Positions 29,100-37,935 of a stretch of DNA of 64,000 bases are shown piece after piece. The stretch is from Psychrobacter luti (GTDB taxonomy: Bacteria; Pseudomonadota; Gammaproteobacteria; Pseudomonadales; Moraxellaceae). Below the pieces are notes generated by a model. That model saw only the letters and a program-made list of their open reading frames with translations, made no database searches and was not told the origin of the DNA. Location of the stretch: the NCBI RefSeq assembly GCF_014192115.1, contig NZ_JACHXL010000001.1:124001-188000 (forward strand), written 5' to 3'. A program made the translations under genes and the position numbers. Every line of letters begins with the position of its first letter. Positions within the stretch are counted from its first letter, which is position 1.

Positions 29100-30977
29100 C
29101 TAACCGATGCTCAGACGTTTGATAGATTTACGCTTACCGTAAGCAATTTGTACCAGCGCACGGGTTACCAAAATCGCGGTAAATAGTGAGCTGACAATAC
29201 CAATCGCGAGGGTAATCGCAAAGCCTTTAATCGGACCCGTACCAATCGCAAATAAGATAAACGCGACCAATAACGTGGTGATGTTGGCATCGAAAATACT
29301 ACTAAAGGCACGATCGAAACCTGCCACGATAGCAGATTTTGGTCTGACCCCGTTTGCCAGCTCTTCACGTATACGCTCAAAAATCAGGACGTTGGCATCG
29401 ACTGCCATACCGATGGTTAAGACGATACCAGCAATACCGGGTAGGGTCAGTGATGAGCCTAAAATTGACATAATGGCAATAATTATAATGACGTTAATCG
29501 CTAGGGCAATATTAGCTATCACCCCAAATAAGCGATAGAAAACAATCATAAAGGCGAAGACCAGTAGATAACCAACTTGGGTAGAGAATAGGCCTTTGTC
29601 GATATTTTCTTGACCAAGTGATGGACCAATAGTGCGTTCTTCAACGAAATACATCGGTGCTGCCAATGCACCTGAACGTAGCAATAGCGCAAGCTCAGCA
29701 GCTTCAGCACTACTATCAAGCCCAGTAATACGGAATGATGAGCCCAGTACCGCTTGAATGTTGGCACGGTTAATGACTTTCGTTTCAGCATAAGGCGTAC
29801 GTACTTCCACGGTTTCGCCAGTCAGTGGGTCTTCTTCATAAGCGATACGTTGTTTATTTTCGATAAACAATACGGCCATTTGCTTGCCGACAGCAGTACG
29901 TGTGGCGTTTTGCATCAGCTTACCGCCAGCACTATCTAGGGTAATACTTACTTCAGGCGAGCCGCTTTCATCAATACCTGTCTGCGCGTTCGTGACCTTG
30001 TCACCGGTGACAATTGCTTGACGCTCTAGCAACACTGGTGGACCATCAAGCGTTTCAAATGGAAATGCTTCGGTACCAGCAGGAGGAATGCCACCCATAT
30101 AATTTTCGGCGCCTTCAGCGACCATACGGAATTCAAGGTTTGCTGTACGACCAAGGACACGTTTTGCTTCTGCAGTATCTTGTACACCTGGTAGCTCAAC
30201 CACGATACGGCTGGCACCTTGTGATTGTACTAAGGCTTCGGTCACCCCAAGCTCAGCAATACGATTGCGTAGGGTTGTCAAGTTTTGGTTGACCGCGTAG
30301 CTGTTGATTTCATCTAAGGTTGCATCGTTATAAGCTAAAATCAGTGCAGGGCCTTGCTCATCAATAGAAGACTGTAAAGAGAATGTATTACCCATTGAGC
30401 CTTGCAGAACGTTTTGCGCACGGTTACGGGTATCAGTATCAGCAAAATGTAGCACCACGCCACGTTTTTCTGTTTTGATGCCTTTAACCGCAATACGTTC
30501 AGCACGTAGGTCACGGCGCATATCACGACTGGCGCTGGTTAAGCGTTGTTCGAGCGCCTTGTCCATATCCACTTCTAGCACAAAACGCACACCACCGCGC
30601 AAATCAAGCCCGAGTTTCATGGGTCTTGCGCCGATATCACGTAGCCATTCAGGAGTAGTCTGAGCTAAGTTCAGCGCGACTACATAGTCCTCGCCTAGGT
30701 TCTGACGCAGCACTTCCTGAGCCTTTAGCTGATCGACTGGATTGTCGAGACGCACCAGCGCACTATTGCCTTCAAAGGTACCATCATGATTGTTCAAGCC
30801 TGCTTCTTCGAGTAAGCTTTGAGACTGAGTCAAGATACCTTCAGACAGCTGCGTACCTGCTGCTGCACTGGTAATCTGTACGGCAGGTTCATCAGGATAG
30901 AGGTTAGGAGCCGCATATAGACCGGCAATGATGAGCACGACGATGATGAGTAAGTATTTCCAAGCGGGATATTGCAT
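29100..30977 (-). CDS. secD: Protein translocase subunit SecD
   Basis: Large partner of SecF. It has the first membrane helix near residues 6-24, a periplasmic domain with MKLGLDLRGGVRFVLEVDMD, and five C-terminal helices including GMAVDANVLIFERIREEL. The ATG at 30977 (protein start MQYPAWKYL) is chosen because AAAGAAG precedes it. An upstream frame extension has no support. 625 residues, the normal length. Unusually, the gap from yajC is 324 nt and contains a terminator-like hairpin. Confidence 0.94.
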   Translation of the reverse strand: MQYPAWKYLLIIVVLIIAGLYAAPNLYPDEPAVQITSAAAGTQLSEGILTQSQSLLEEAGLNNHDGTFEGNSALVRLDNPVDQLKAQEVLRQNLGEDYVVALNLAQTTPEWLRDIGARPMKLGLDLRGGVRFVLEVDMDKALEQRLTSASRDMRRDLRAERIAVKGIKTEKRGVVLHFADTDTRNRAQNVLQGSMGNTFSLQSSIDEQGPALILAYNDATLDEINSYAVNQNLTTLRNRIAELGVTEALVQSQGASRIVVELPGVQDTAEAKRVLGRTANLEFRMVAEGAENYMGGIPPAGTEAFPFETLDGPPVLLERQAIVTGDKVTNAQTGIDESGSPEVSITLDSAGGKLMQNATRTAVGKQMAVLFIENKQRIAYEEDPLTGETVEVRTPYAETKVINRANIQAVLGSSFRITGLDSSAEAAELALLLRSGALAAPMYFVEERTIGPSLGQENIDKGLFSTQVGYLLVFAFMIVFYRLFGVIANIALAINVIIIIAIMSILGSSLTLPGIAGIVLTIGMAVDANVLIFERIREELANGVRPKSAIVAGFDRAFSSIFDANITTLLVAFILFAIGTGPIKGFAITLAIGIVSSLFTAILVTRALVQIAYGKRKSIKRLSIG

Positions 30978-31173
30978 AATCACTTCTTTAAGTTGATAAA
31001 CTACTGGCGACGCAGGCCACAAGTTAGCAGATGGGAAGTTAGCGATAACAAGGGTGAGTGACTAAATGGAGAGCTACTATATTGTTTTAGTAGTCGTACT
31101 GAATCATGCACCACTGTGATCATCCGCGATGATAGTAAAGCAAAAAACGGTAAAGCGTAAAGCAGTAAAGCCA

Positions 31174-31204
31174 AAAATGACCGTAAATAATGTACGGTCA
31201 TTTT
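31174..31204 (-). terminator. Terminator-like hairpin between yajC and secD
   Basis: AAAATGACCGTA and TACGGTCATTTT form a perfect 12-bp inverted repeat with a 7-nt loop. On the minus strand the stem is followed by a short T-run. It sits about 100 nt after the yajC stop codon. Confidence 0.7.
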
Positions 31205-31301
31205 AAAGTCATTACAACTATTAATTGATAATGGTCATCAATTAGTCACAACCAATGTTTAATAATTCATGTTTGACAATCATCAAATAGATCGATAAGG
31301 C

Positions 31302-31628
31302 TTAGACGCTTTCGATAGTGCCAGCAGGCAATACTGAAATAACAGAAGCACGTTGTACTTTAACGTCAGTATTGTTATTTAAGCTTACAACCGCATAATC
31401 GCCTTCTAACGCTTTGATACGACCCATAAGGCCGCCAGCAAAGATGATTTCGCTACCAACAGTCAATGAATTGACCATAGCACGGTGCTCTTTGGTACGT
31501 TTTGACTGTGGACGAATCACCAAAAAGTAAAAAATGGCAAAAAAGGCAACTGGCAATAAGATTTGACCAAATAGTGATGCCGCACCGGCAGTTTCAGCAG
31601 CATGAGCGGCTTGGATAAATAACAACAT
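31302..31628 (-). CDS. yajC: Preprotein translocase subunit YajC
   Basis: Small single-span membrane protein associated with SecDF. The helix ILLPVAFFAIFYFLVIRPQ is followed by SKRTKEHRAMVNSLTVGSE and GGLMGRI, the family signature. The ATG at 31628 has GAGAGAAACT before it. 108 residues. The tgt/queA genes that often precede yajC are not in the roughly 600 nt upstream. Confidence 0.92.
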   Translation of the reverse strand: MLLFIQAAHAAETAGAASLFGQILLPVAFFAIFYFLVIRPQSKRTKEHRAMVNSLTVGSEIIFAGGLMGRIKALEGDYAVVSLNNNTDVKVQRASVISVLPAGTIESV

Positions 31629-32226
31629 AGTTTCTCTCGACAAGTTATAGATAACAATTAATTTAGACGCATAGTAGCAAAAATTACCAGACTTGGTAAC
31701 TGTTAATCATAGACTAGGCATGTTTTTGTTACCTATTTAGCGTCCTAATCGTTAATATATAGGCTAACAGCCGTTTTACTATTCAAAAGGATAGGATGAT
31801 AGGAGCTAAAGGGCAGAGTGCTCTGACGCTCAACAATCATAAAAGCCAAATATTAAGTGGATATATCAATTCTTATAGCTTCATGATAGTTGTAAAATAG
31901 CTTTATTTAATACATGATATCTTTGATATAAATAGTGATTTACTATGAAATGCCATTATCGATGCTACGATTAAACGAGGGTTTATATCGCTATAAATGC
32001 GAGTATAATAGGCTGTCTTGAGCGTGATTTTGGTCGTTAGATAGATAAAAATTAGACGCTATCAGCTATTATTTTCTATCTGCTACCGTCAGCTCATGAT
32101 ATATTGTGACTTCCTTTTACTTCTTTGTTTAGGTTACCTAACTTGTTCACCTCTTTTATATCTGTACCTCGTTTATACCGTCCGCGCGCCTGTCGTAAAG
32201 ACGCATCCGCTGAACCTCCCCCGACG
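31629..32226. other. Intergenic region before CBS-domain membrane protein
   Basis: About 600 nt of AT-rich DNA between divergent genes. It must carry both promoters. The part from 32125 may be coding if a TTG start is used for the next gene. No repeats or hairpins stand out. Confidence 0.4.
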
Positions 32227-33495
32227 ATGAGCGGTTATGCTCGTTTAAGTAAAACTTGCTTCAGTATGATGCGCCTTAATATGCCGCGTTTTGTTATAGA
32301 ACGGCTTGCTACGTTATCTGCAATGATAACGCTCTTACTCACTGTATTAGTGCCGCAATCGGCGCTGGCTGCCGATGGCTTAGCAGATCCAAGCCCAACC
32401 AGCGTTCTACTACTCATCTTATTTGTATTAGTAGCGATTGGTATCTCATTTGTTTGCTCGTTGGCAGAGTCGGCATTGCTTAGTATGACGCCGTCATATA
32501 TCGCTGATGTTCAAGAGACTAACCTCAAAAAAGCAAACATGCTAAGACGCTTAAAGATTGATAATATCGATCAGTCATTAGCGGCTATCTTAACCTTAAA
32601 CACGGTTGCACATACCTTAGGTTCTATTGGAGCTGGTGCACAGGCGACCATTGTTTTTGGTAGCGCTTGGTTTGGACTATTTTCTGCCGTTATGACCTTG
32701 GCTATTTTATTTTTATCTGAGATTATTCCAAAAACGTTGGGCACGGTCTATTGGCGTCAATTAAGTGGCATGGTGGCGTATTTTGTACGCGGTATTATTT
32801 TGCTGCTATACCCATTAATCTGGATATCAGAAAAACTGACCAAATTATTGGTACGAGGCAAAGAGCCCGTAACCTTTAGTCGCAGAGAGTTTGCGGCGCT
32901 CGCTAGTATTGGCGAAGAGTCAGGACAAATCGACCCATTAGAGTCGCGTATCATTCGTAACTTATTGGCATTTGGTGCCATTAAAGTTGAAGATATTATG
33001 ACTCCGCGTTCGGTGATGCTGGCGTTTGAAGAAAATAAAACGGTTGCTGAGCTATTGGTCGACCGACCAAAACTCACTTTTTCGCGCCTACCGATTTATG
33101 ATGGCGATTTAGACAATATCACAGGTTTTGTATTAAAGACCGACATGCTGTTGGCTAAGGTCAATCATGCGGTACATAAACCCTTGACGCAGTTCAAACG
33201 TGATATTACCTTTGTATTTTCAAAGATGAAATTGTTTGATTTGCTAGAGTTGATGCTAAAAAACCGTATTCATATCGCAATTACCGTTGGTGAATATGGC
33301 GAGGTCAAAGGCTTAGTGACATTAGAGGATGTGTTTGAGACCTTGTTGGGTCTTGAGATTGTCGATGAAATAGACCGTGTCGAGGACATGCAAGCGTTAG
33401 CTCGGCAGATGATGGACAGACGCGTTGAGCGCTTGGGCATGAAGCTGAGTGATGATGAGCAGTATGAAGAAATACCTACTGAGAATAAGCAGTAG
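32227..33495 (+). CDS. CNNM/CorC-type membrane protein with CBS pair
   Basis: A DUF21-CBS protein. The membrane part (DUF21) has ESALLSMTPSYIADVQ and AILFLSEIIPKTLGTVYW, the hallmarks of the family, and is followed by SRIIRNLLAFGAIKVEDIMTPR, a CBS pair and VTLEDVFETLLGLEIVDE. Related proteins are linked to magnesium or cobalt efflux. The ion here is unknown. There is no C-terminal CorC/HlyC transporter domain, which is a common short form. The start is unclear: a TTG at 32125, the ATG at 32227 or ATGs near 32266 are all possible and none has a good ribosome site. The segment before LAADGLADP looks like a signal-type helix. Confidence 0.85.
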   Translation: MSGYARLSKTCFSMMRLNMPRFVIERLATLSAMITLLLTVLVPQSALAADGLADPSPTSVLLLILFVLVAIGISFVCSLAESALLSMTPSYIADVQETNLKKANMLRRLKIDNIDQSLAAILTLNTVAHTLGSIGAGAQATIVFGSAWFGLFSAVMTLAILFLSEIIPKTLGTVYWRQLSGMVAYFVRGIILLLYPLIWISEKLTKLLVRGKEPVTFSRREFAALASIGEESGQIDPLESRIIRNLLAFGAIKVEDIMTPRSVMLAFEENKTVAELLVDRPKLTFSRLPIYDGDLDNITGFVLKTDMLLAKVNHAVHKPLTQFKRDITFVFSKMKLFDLLELMLKNRIHIAITVGEYGEVKGLVTLEDVFETLLGLEIVDEIDRVEDMQALARQMMDRRVERLGMKLSDDEQYEEIPTENKQ

Positions 33496-33512
33496 AAATG
33501 CGTTCGATAAGG

Positions 33513-33545
33513 CTGCCTAAGTTATGAATTATTTAGGCAGTTTTT
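33513..33545 (+). terminator. Intrinsic terminator
   Basis: CTGCCTAA pairs with TTAGGCAG over a 12-nt loop, followed by TTTTT. It lies 17 nt past the stop codon of the CBS-domain gene. Confidence 0.75.
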
Positions 33546-33968
33546 ATAAATAGCAATGTATTTGATATTTCATGATATTTAGTAATGCTACTTAATAATG
33601 GCATTTAGTCTAAGCTGTCATTTTTTACTCTAGGCTGTCATCTTTGACGGTATTCGCAATAATTACACAGGGTGTCACATAGCTGTGAGAATTTAGTGAT
33701 AGGCTGAAATTATCATAACAATAGGCTGCTAGAAGTCTTAGATTTAGCCAAATGTAAAGTAGTTAACTGATAAATGCATGGCTTATTCTTACAAGAGAAT
33801 GATCTATAAAAGTATGACTTGTTTTAATTTATATGATAAATGTCTATTTACGAGAGCAGCACTTTATAATTAAATGATACATCACCGTTAAGCGTCATTG
33901 TATGATGGCATGATAAAAGTTACACCTAACCATGACGATAGACGATAACAGTATCACTAAGGAATATC
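33546..33968. other. Intergenic region
   Basis: About 420 nt, AT-rich. Two near-identical short stretches built on CTAAGCTGTCAT and CTAGGCTGTCAT occur around 33610-33645. Otherwise nothing is recognisable. Confidence 0.35.
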
Positions 33969-34463
33969 ATGAAAAGATTATGGGGAAAAGGGCTGTTGGC
34001 TCTATTGATGAAAAGCGCTAGCGTGACTGCGATAATGGCGGCTGCCAGTACCATGGCTATTAGCGCGCAGGCAGCAACCATGACCGAAGCTTTGGTGCAA
34101 AACTATGCGACGGCCATGAAGTCAGCAGCCAATAGCCAAAGTATCAATCAGGTCGCGCGCCTCGTATCTGACGATGCGCTGATTTCTATGTCAAGAAAAG
34201 GCAAGTCTACCAGTCTCGATAAAGATGCTTATCTAAAATTACTGCAAAACAGTTGGAGTAATACCTCAAATTATCGCTACGATATTAATGTGGATAATAT
34301 TGTCATTACTGGCGAGCAAGCAAAAGCTAATGTCACTACCAATGAAAGTTGGGTAAAAGATGGACAAAAGGTTTCATTTGTCACGACATCGAGAGTAACG
34401 CTTACTTTATCGACTGGTAATGCGGTGCTTTTACGCGCTGTGTCACAAGTGGCGATTAATTAA
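33969..34463 (+). CDS. Small secreted protein, possible NTF2-like fold
   Basis: A 164-residue protein with a basic start, a long hydrophobic signal region and a likely cleavage after AISAQA. The mature part begins MTEALVQNYATAMKSAANSQ, then has a loop with VARLVSDDALISM, LDKDAYLKLLQNSW and a run of beta strands ending in LRAVSQVAIN. The helix-helix-then-strands order and LVSDDA resemble SnoaL/NTF2-like proteins, but this is by pattern only. No function can be named. AAGGAATATC precedes the ATG. Confidence 0.72.
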   Translation: MKRLWGKGLLALLMKSASVTAIMAAASTMAISAQAATMTEALVQNYATAMKSAANSQSINQVARLVSDDALISMSRKGKSTSLDKDAYLKLLQNSWSNTSNYRYDINVDNIVITGEQAKANVTTNESWVKDGQKVSFVTTSRVTLTLSTGNAVLLRAVSQVAIN

Positions 34464-34573
34464 TCATTACTACTATAATTGCTACTATATTAGTAAGTAA
34501 TGTCATAAGTCATCGATGAGCTATCGCTAGCAGAGTTAATTAATAAGTCGTACTAATACCGCTATTTAAACAT

Positions 34574-34615
34574 TGAAAGATAATGAGTGGATTAAATTCT
34601 ACTCATTATCTTTCA
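34574..34615. repeat. Perfect 15-bp inverted repeat
   Basis: TGAAAGATAATGAGT and its exact complement ACTCATTATCTTTCA flank a 12-nt spacer. The hairpin has no proper T-run on either side. It lies between the small secreted protein gene and the lytic transglycosylase gene. Confidence 0.85.
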
Positions 34616-34704
34616 TAATAGGCTGGTCTTTGTTTGATATTGCGTACTATACTGTCGATTAACTTTATTTTATCACTTATTGTTGTTAGGAAAATTCCAC
34701 TATC

Positions 34705-37700
34705 ATGTCTACTGTGTCATCAAAATCTCGCTCATTTATTGCTTTACCACTGACGCTTGCGGTGTCGACTTTACTTATCAGCGCTTGTAGTAATACGTCA
34801 GCGGTGAAAAAGACGGGTGCGACCGGCAGCTCAGCTGTGGTTACTAAGCGTCCTGTCACTCAAGTCGCTAAGCCAAGTGCTGGGGCTGATTATTCAACGG
34901 CGTTCTTAGATGCTGAAAGCCTAGATGAGCTGGCTGATTTATTAGAAGCTACTGACATGACTATGGTTGAGGGCAACAAACTTGCCATTCAACAATATGG
35001 TGATTTATGGAATCGTCTGCGTGCAGGCTACCGTATGAATGGTGGCCAGCCTGTTTATAATCAGCGTATCGAAGCGCAAAAAGGTTGGTTTACCAGTCGT
35101 CAAGACTATCTCAACCGTTTGACCGCGCGTGCCAGTCGCTACCTTTACCATACCGTTCGAGAAGCCGAGCGTCGTAATATTCCAACCGAACTTGCGTTAT
35201 TGCCTGTGATTGAGAGCTCCTACGATCCAAGTGGTACCAGTAGTGCGGCGGCGGCAGGTTTATGGCAGTTTATTCCGAGTACGGGGCGTATCTATGGTCT
35301 AAATCAAAGTAGCACTTATGATGGTCGCCGTGACGTGATTGAATCAACACGTGCCGCTTATGACTTTTTGACTGCACTGCATAACCAATTTGGTAGTTGG
35401 GAGCTGGCACTGGCCGCTTATAACGCTGGTCCTGGTCGTGTGCAAAAAGCCATCGATGCCAACGCTGCACGCGGTTTGCCGACCGATTACTGGTCGCTAA
35501 GACTGCCCACTGAAACCATGAACTATGTACCGCGCTTTTTAGCGGTTGCTGAAATCGTCGCTAAACCTGAGCAGTATGGTGTTTATCTGCCTGCTATCGC
35601 TAACCGTCAGCATTTCCGTAGTGTTCCAGTAAACTATGGCGTTAGCTTAGCTGAAGTTGCACAGGTGACTGGTGTCAGTTATGACGAGCTAGAAAGACTG
35701 AATACCGCGCTGACTTCAGCCCGTATTGATTCATCAGGTCCACAGCGTATCATTATTCCTAATGATGTCAGCTTGACGACAGATGCAAAATTGAGCGCCT
35801 TAAGAGGTAATGGCAGTAGTAATGTGATTGCTTCTAGTAACACCAGTAGCAGTAGCACGCCAAGCTATTCAGGCTCTACTTCTACTACGCCTAGCTACAA
35901 CAGTAAGCCATATACCAGTGGTGGATCATTGCCTTCTACCGGTAGTGCTCTTGCTGATTATGCGGCGAGTGCCAGTGTACCGCAGCAAACTACCAGTTAT
36001 ATTCCGCCGACGGTTTCACCGACAAGCAGCTCCGTTTATAGCAGCAATACCTCATTTCGTACTGAGCCGCCGCTGACTTCAGCCGAAACCAAAAAGATTA
36101 ATGCTGAGCTAAAAAGTAGCAATAGCTTACCGACTACATCGGCACAAATTACTCAAAACAATACTATTATCCAAGAGCCGCCACTAAGCAAAGAAGAGCG
36201 CGATTTCATCGCCAGTCAGATTCGCATCAGTACGCCTGAAACCAAAGTCATTAATGCCGATGGTAATATCAATTTATCAGCGGTACAGACGCAGCAGTCG
36301 GTACTGGAGGCCAGTGGTCAAGAAAAGAAATTAAGTTTCCCAAAAACCTCGGTTAGCAAGCCAAAACCACAGGGTACACGTAGCACTTATACGGTAAAAC
36401 GTGGAGATACTTTAGCAAATATAGCCAGTCGTGCGGGTGTCAACTGGCGTGATATCGCTGAATGGAACCAAATAGATGCTAGCGCCAATCTGCTAGCGGG
36501 CAGCACGTTATACTTATATAACGCCAAATCTATCGAGCCATTGAGCAATGCCAGTACTACAGCGGCAAGCCAACCTGAAAGCTATGTGGTACAAGGTGGT
36601 GATACGCTTATCGGTACAGCCAATCGCTTTGGTTTATCGGTAACTCAGCTAGCTACTTATAATAATTTGAGCAGTAGAGCGGACTTGCTACGCGGTCAAA
36701 AACTATGGCTGGTTCCTGGTAAAGTGACCGCGCCTGCAACTACGCCTGCTGCACCATCGACCAAACCTAGTAAGTCGAGCACGGTAACCAAGAATTATAA
36801 AGTCAAACCTGGTGATGGTCTGATTGCTTTATCACGCCAGTTTAATGTACCGACTACCACTTTGGCGACGCTAAATAATATGGGCACGACCGATTCACTA
36901 TACGTTGGTCAAACCTTAAAAGTACCAGCCAATGTCGATTTTACGCCTGCGCCTACTACTTCTAATAACACGTCGAGTAGCACAAGCATCAATGCTACTG
37001 CCAGTACGTCAAGCTCAGTGGCAACGACCAACTATAAAGTCAAATCAGGTGATACTTTAATTGGTATTGCAAATAGCGTTGGGATTAGTCCTGAAGAACT
37101 GGCAGCTGTGAATAGCAGCTTTGATGCTAAAGCCCGCTTGCAACGTGGTCAAACGATTAAAGTGCCGGTGTCTAAAGATTTGGTAGAGCGTCAGCTCAAT
37201 GACAAAGCAGTCAGTTATAAAGTCAAATCGGGTGATACCTTGACGGGCGTCGCGCAGCGTTACAATATAGGTTTGGGTGATTTAGCAGCTGCTAATAATT
37301 TGAAGACCAATTCTAATTTAATACTGGGTCGTACGATTACCATTCCTGCCAATGGGACAGTGAGTGCTCCTAGCACAGCTAATAGTAATGTTAGTAGCAC
37401 CAGTAACAAGAGCAGCAGCAGTGCTAGTGCAGAAACCACCAATAGTTCTACTACCGCAACCAGTAGCGGCAAAAAACTTGGTAATACTGAGAGCTACAAA
37501 GTCAAATCTGGTGATGGTCTTATTGCCTTAGCACGTCAATTTGGCATCTCGGTAGAGGATTTAGCGGCGATAAACGATTTGGCGACCAATGCCCAGTTAC
37601 AACGTGGTCAAACGATTAAAGTACCAAAAGCGACGGTGAGCTATACCGTTGGCTCAGGCGATAGCTTGATTGGACTGGCTCGTAAATATGGCGTTTCAAC

Positions 37701-37782
37701 CAAAGAGCTCGCGGATATGAATAATATCGCTGTAGATACCATGCTACAACGCGGTCAACGTTTAACCGTACCGAATCGCTAA
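34705..37782 (+). CDS. mltD: Membrane-bound lytic transglycosylase MltD-like, multi-LysM
   Basis: Cleaves peptidoglycan with formation of 1,6-anhydromuramic acid. Residues 1-28 are a lipoprotein signal (LLISAC, Cys28). The SLT domain (about 150-280) has the catalytic glutamate in LPVIESSYDPSG, then AAGLWQFIPSTGRIYGL and LALAAYNAGPGRVQKAI. A degenerate LysM follows near 310-355. Then come a Ser/Thr-rich linker and seven canonical LysM repeats (about 560-1025) of the form YKVKSGDTLIGIA, each ending in LKVPA-like strands and separated by low-complexity Ser/Thr/Ala linkers. E. coli MltD has 452 residues and two LysM repeats, so this version is more than twice as long. Confidence 0.93.
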   Translation: MSTVSSKSRSFIALPLTLAVSTLLISACSNTSAVKKTGATGSSAVVTKRPVTQVAKPSAGADYSTAFLDAESLDELADLLEATDMTMVEGNKLAIQQYGDLWNRLRAGYRMNGGQPVYNQRIEAQKGWFTSRQDYLNRLTARASRYLYHTVREAERRNIPTELALLPVIESSYDPSGTSSAAAAGLWQFIPSTGRIYGLNQSSTYDGRRDVIESTRAAYDFLTALHNQFGSWELALAAYNAGPGRVQKAIDANAARGLPTDYWSLRLPTETMNYVPRFLAVAEIVAKPEQYGVYLPAIANRQHFRSVPVNYGVSLAEVAQVTGVSYDELERLNTALTSARIDSSGPQRIIIPNDVSLTTDAKLSALRGNGSSNVIASSNTSSSSTPSYSGSTSTTPSYNSKPYTSGGSLPSTGSALADYAASASVPQQTTSYIPPTVSPTSSSVYSSNTSFRTEPPLTSAETKKINAELKSSNSLPTTSAQITQNNTIIQEPPLSKEERDFIASQIRISTPETKVINADGNINLSAVQTQQSVLEASGQEKKLSFPKTSVSKPKPQGTRSTYTVKRGDTLANIASRAGVNWRDIAEWNQIDASANLLAGSTLYLYNAKSIEPLSNASTTAASQPESYVVQGGDTLIGTANRFGLSVTQLATYNNLSSRADLLRGQKLWLVPGKVTAPATTPAAPSTKPSKSSTVTKNYKVKPGDGLIALSRQFNVPTTTLATLNNMGTTDSLYVGQTLKVPANVDFTPAPTTSNNTSSSTSINATASTSSSVATTNYKVKSGDTLIGIANSVGISPEELAAVNSSFDAKARLQRGQTIKVPVSKDLVERQLNDKAVSYKVKSGDTLTGVAQRYNIGLGDLAAANNLKTNSNLILGRTITIPANGTVSAPSTANSNVSSTSNKSSSSASAETTNSSTTATSSGKKLGNTESYKVKSGDGLIALARQFGISVEDLAAINDLATNAQLQRGQTIKVPKATVSYTVGSGDSLIGLARKYGVSTKELADMNNIAVDTMLQRGQRLTVPNR

Positions 37783-37819
37783 TGTAGAATGTAGCCGTAT
37801 TTAATAAAGGTTAAGCATT

Positions 37820-37857
37820 AAAAAAAGCTGCTCTTTTATAAGAGCAGCTTTTTTATT
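37820..37857. terminator. Bidirectional terminator between two transglycosylase genes
   Basis: AAAAAAGCTGCTCTT pairs with AAGAGCAGCTTTTTT around a short loop. A- and T-runs flank the stem. It lies between convergent genes and can serve both. Confidence 0.9.
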
Positions 37858-37935
37858 AACAAAGTTTTTTATTAACAAGATTCTATACGTATTGTATTTA
37901 AAAGCTTTTACTAACAGTCTTTTAAAAAGAAGCTA

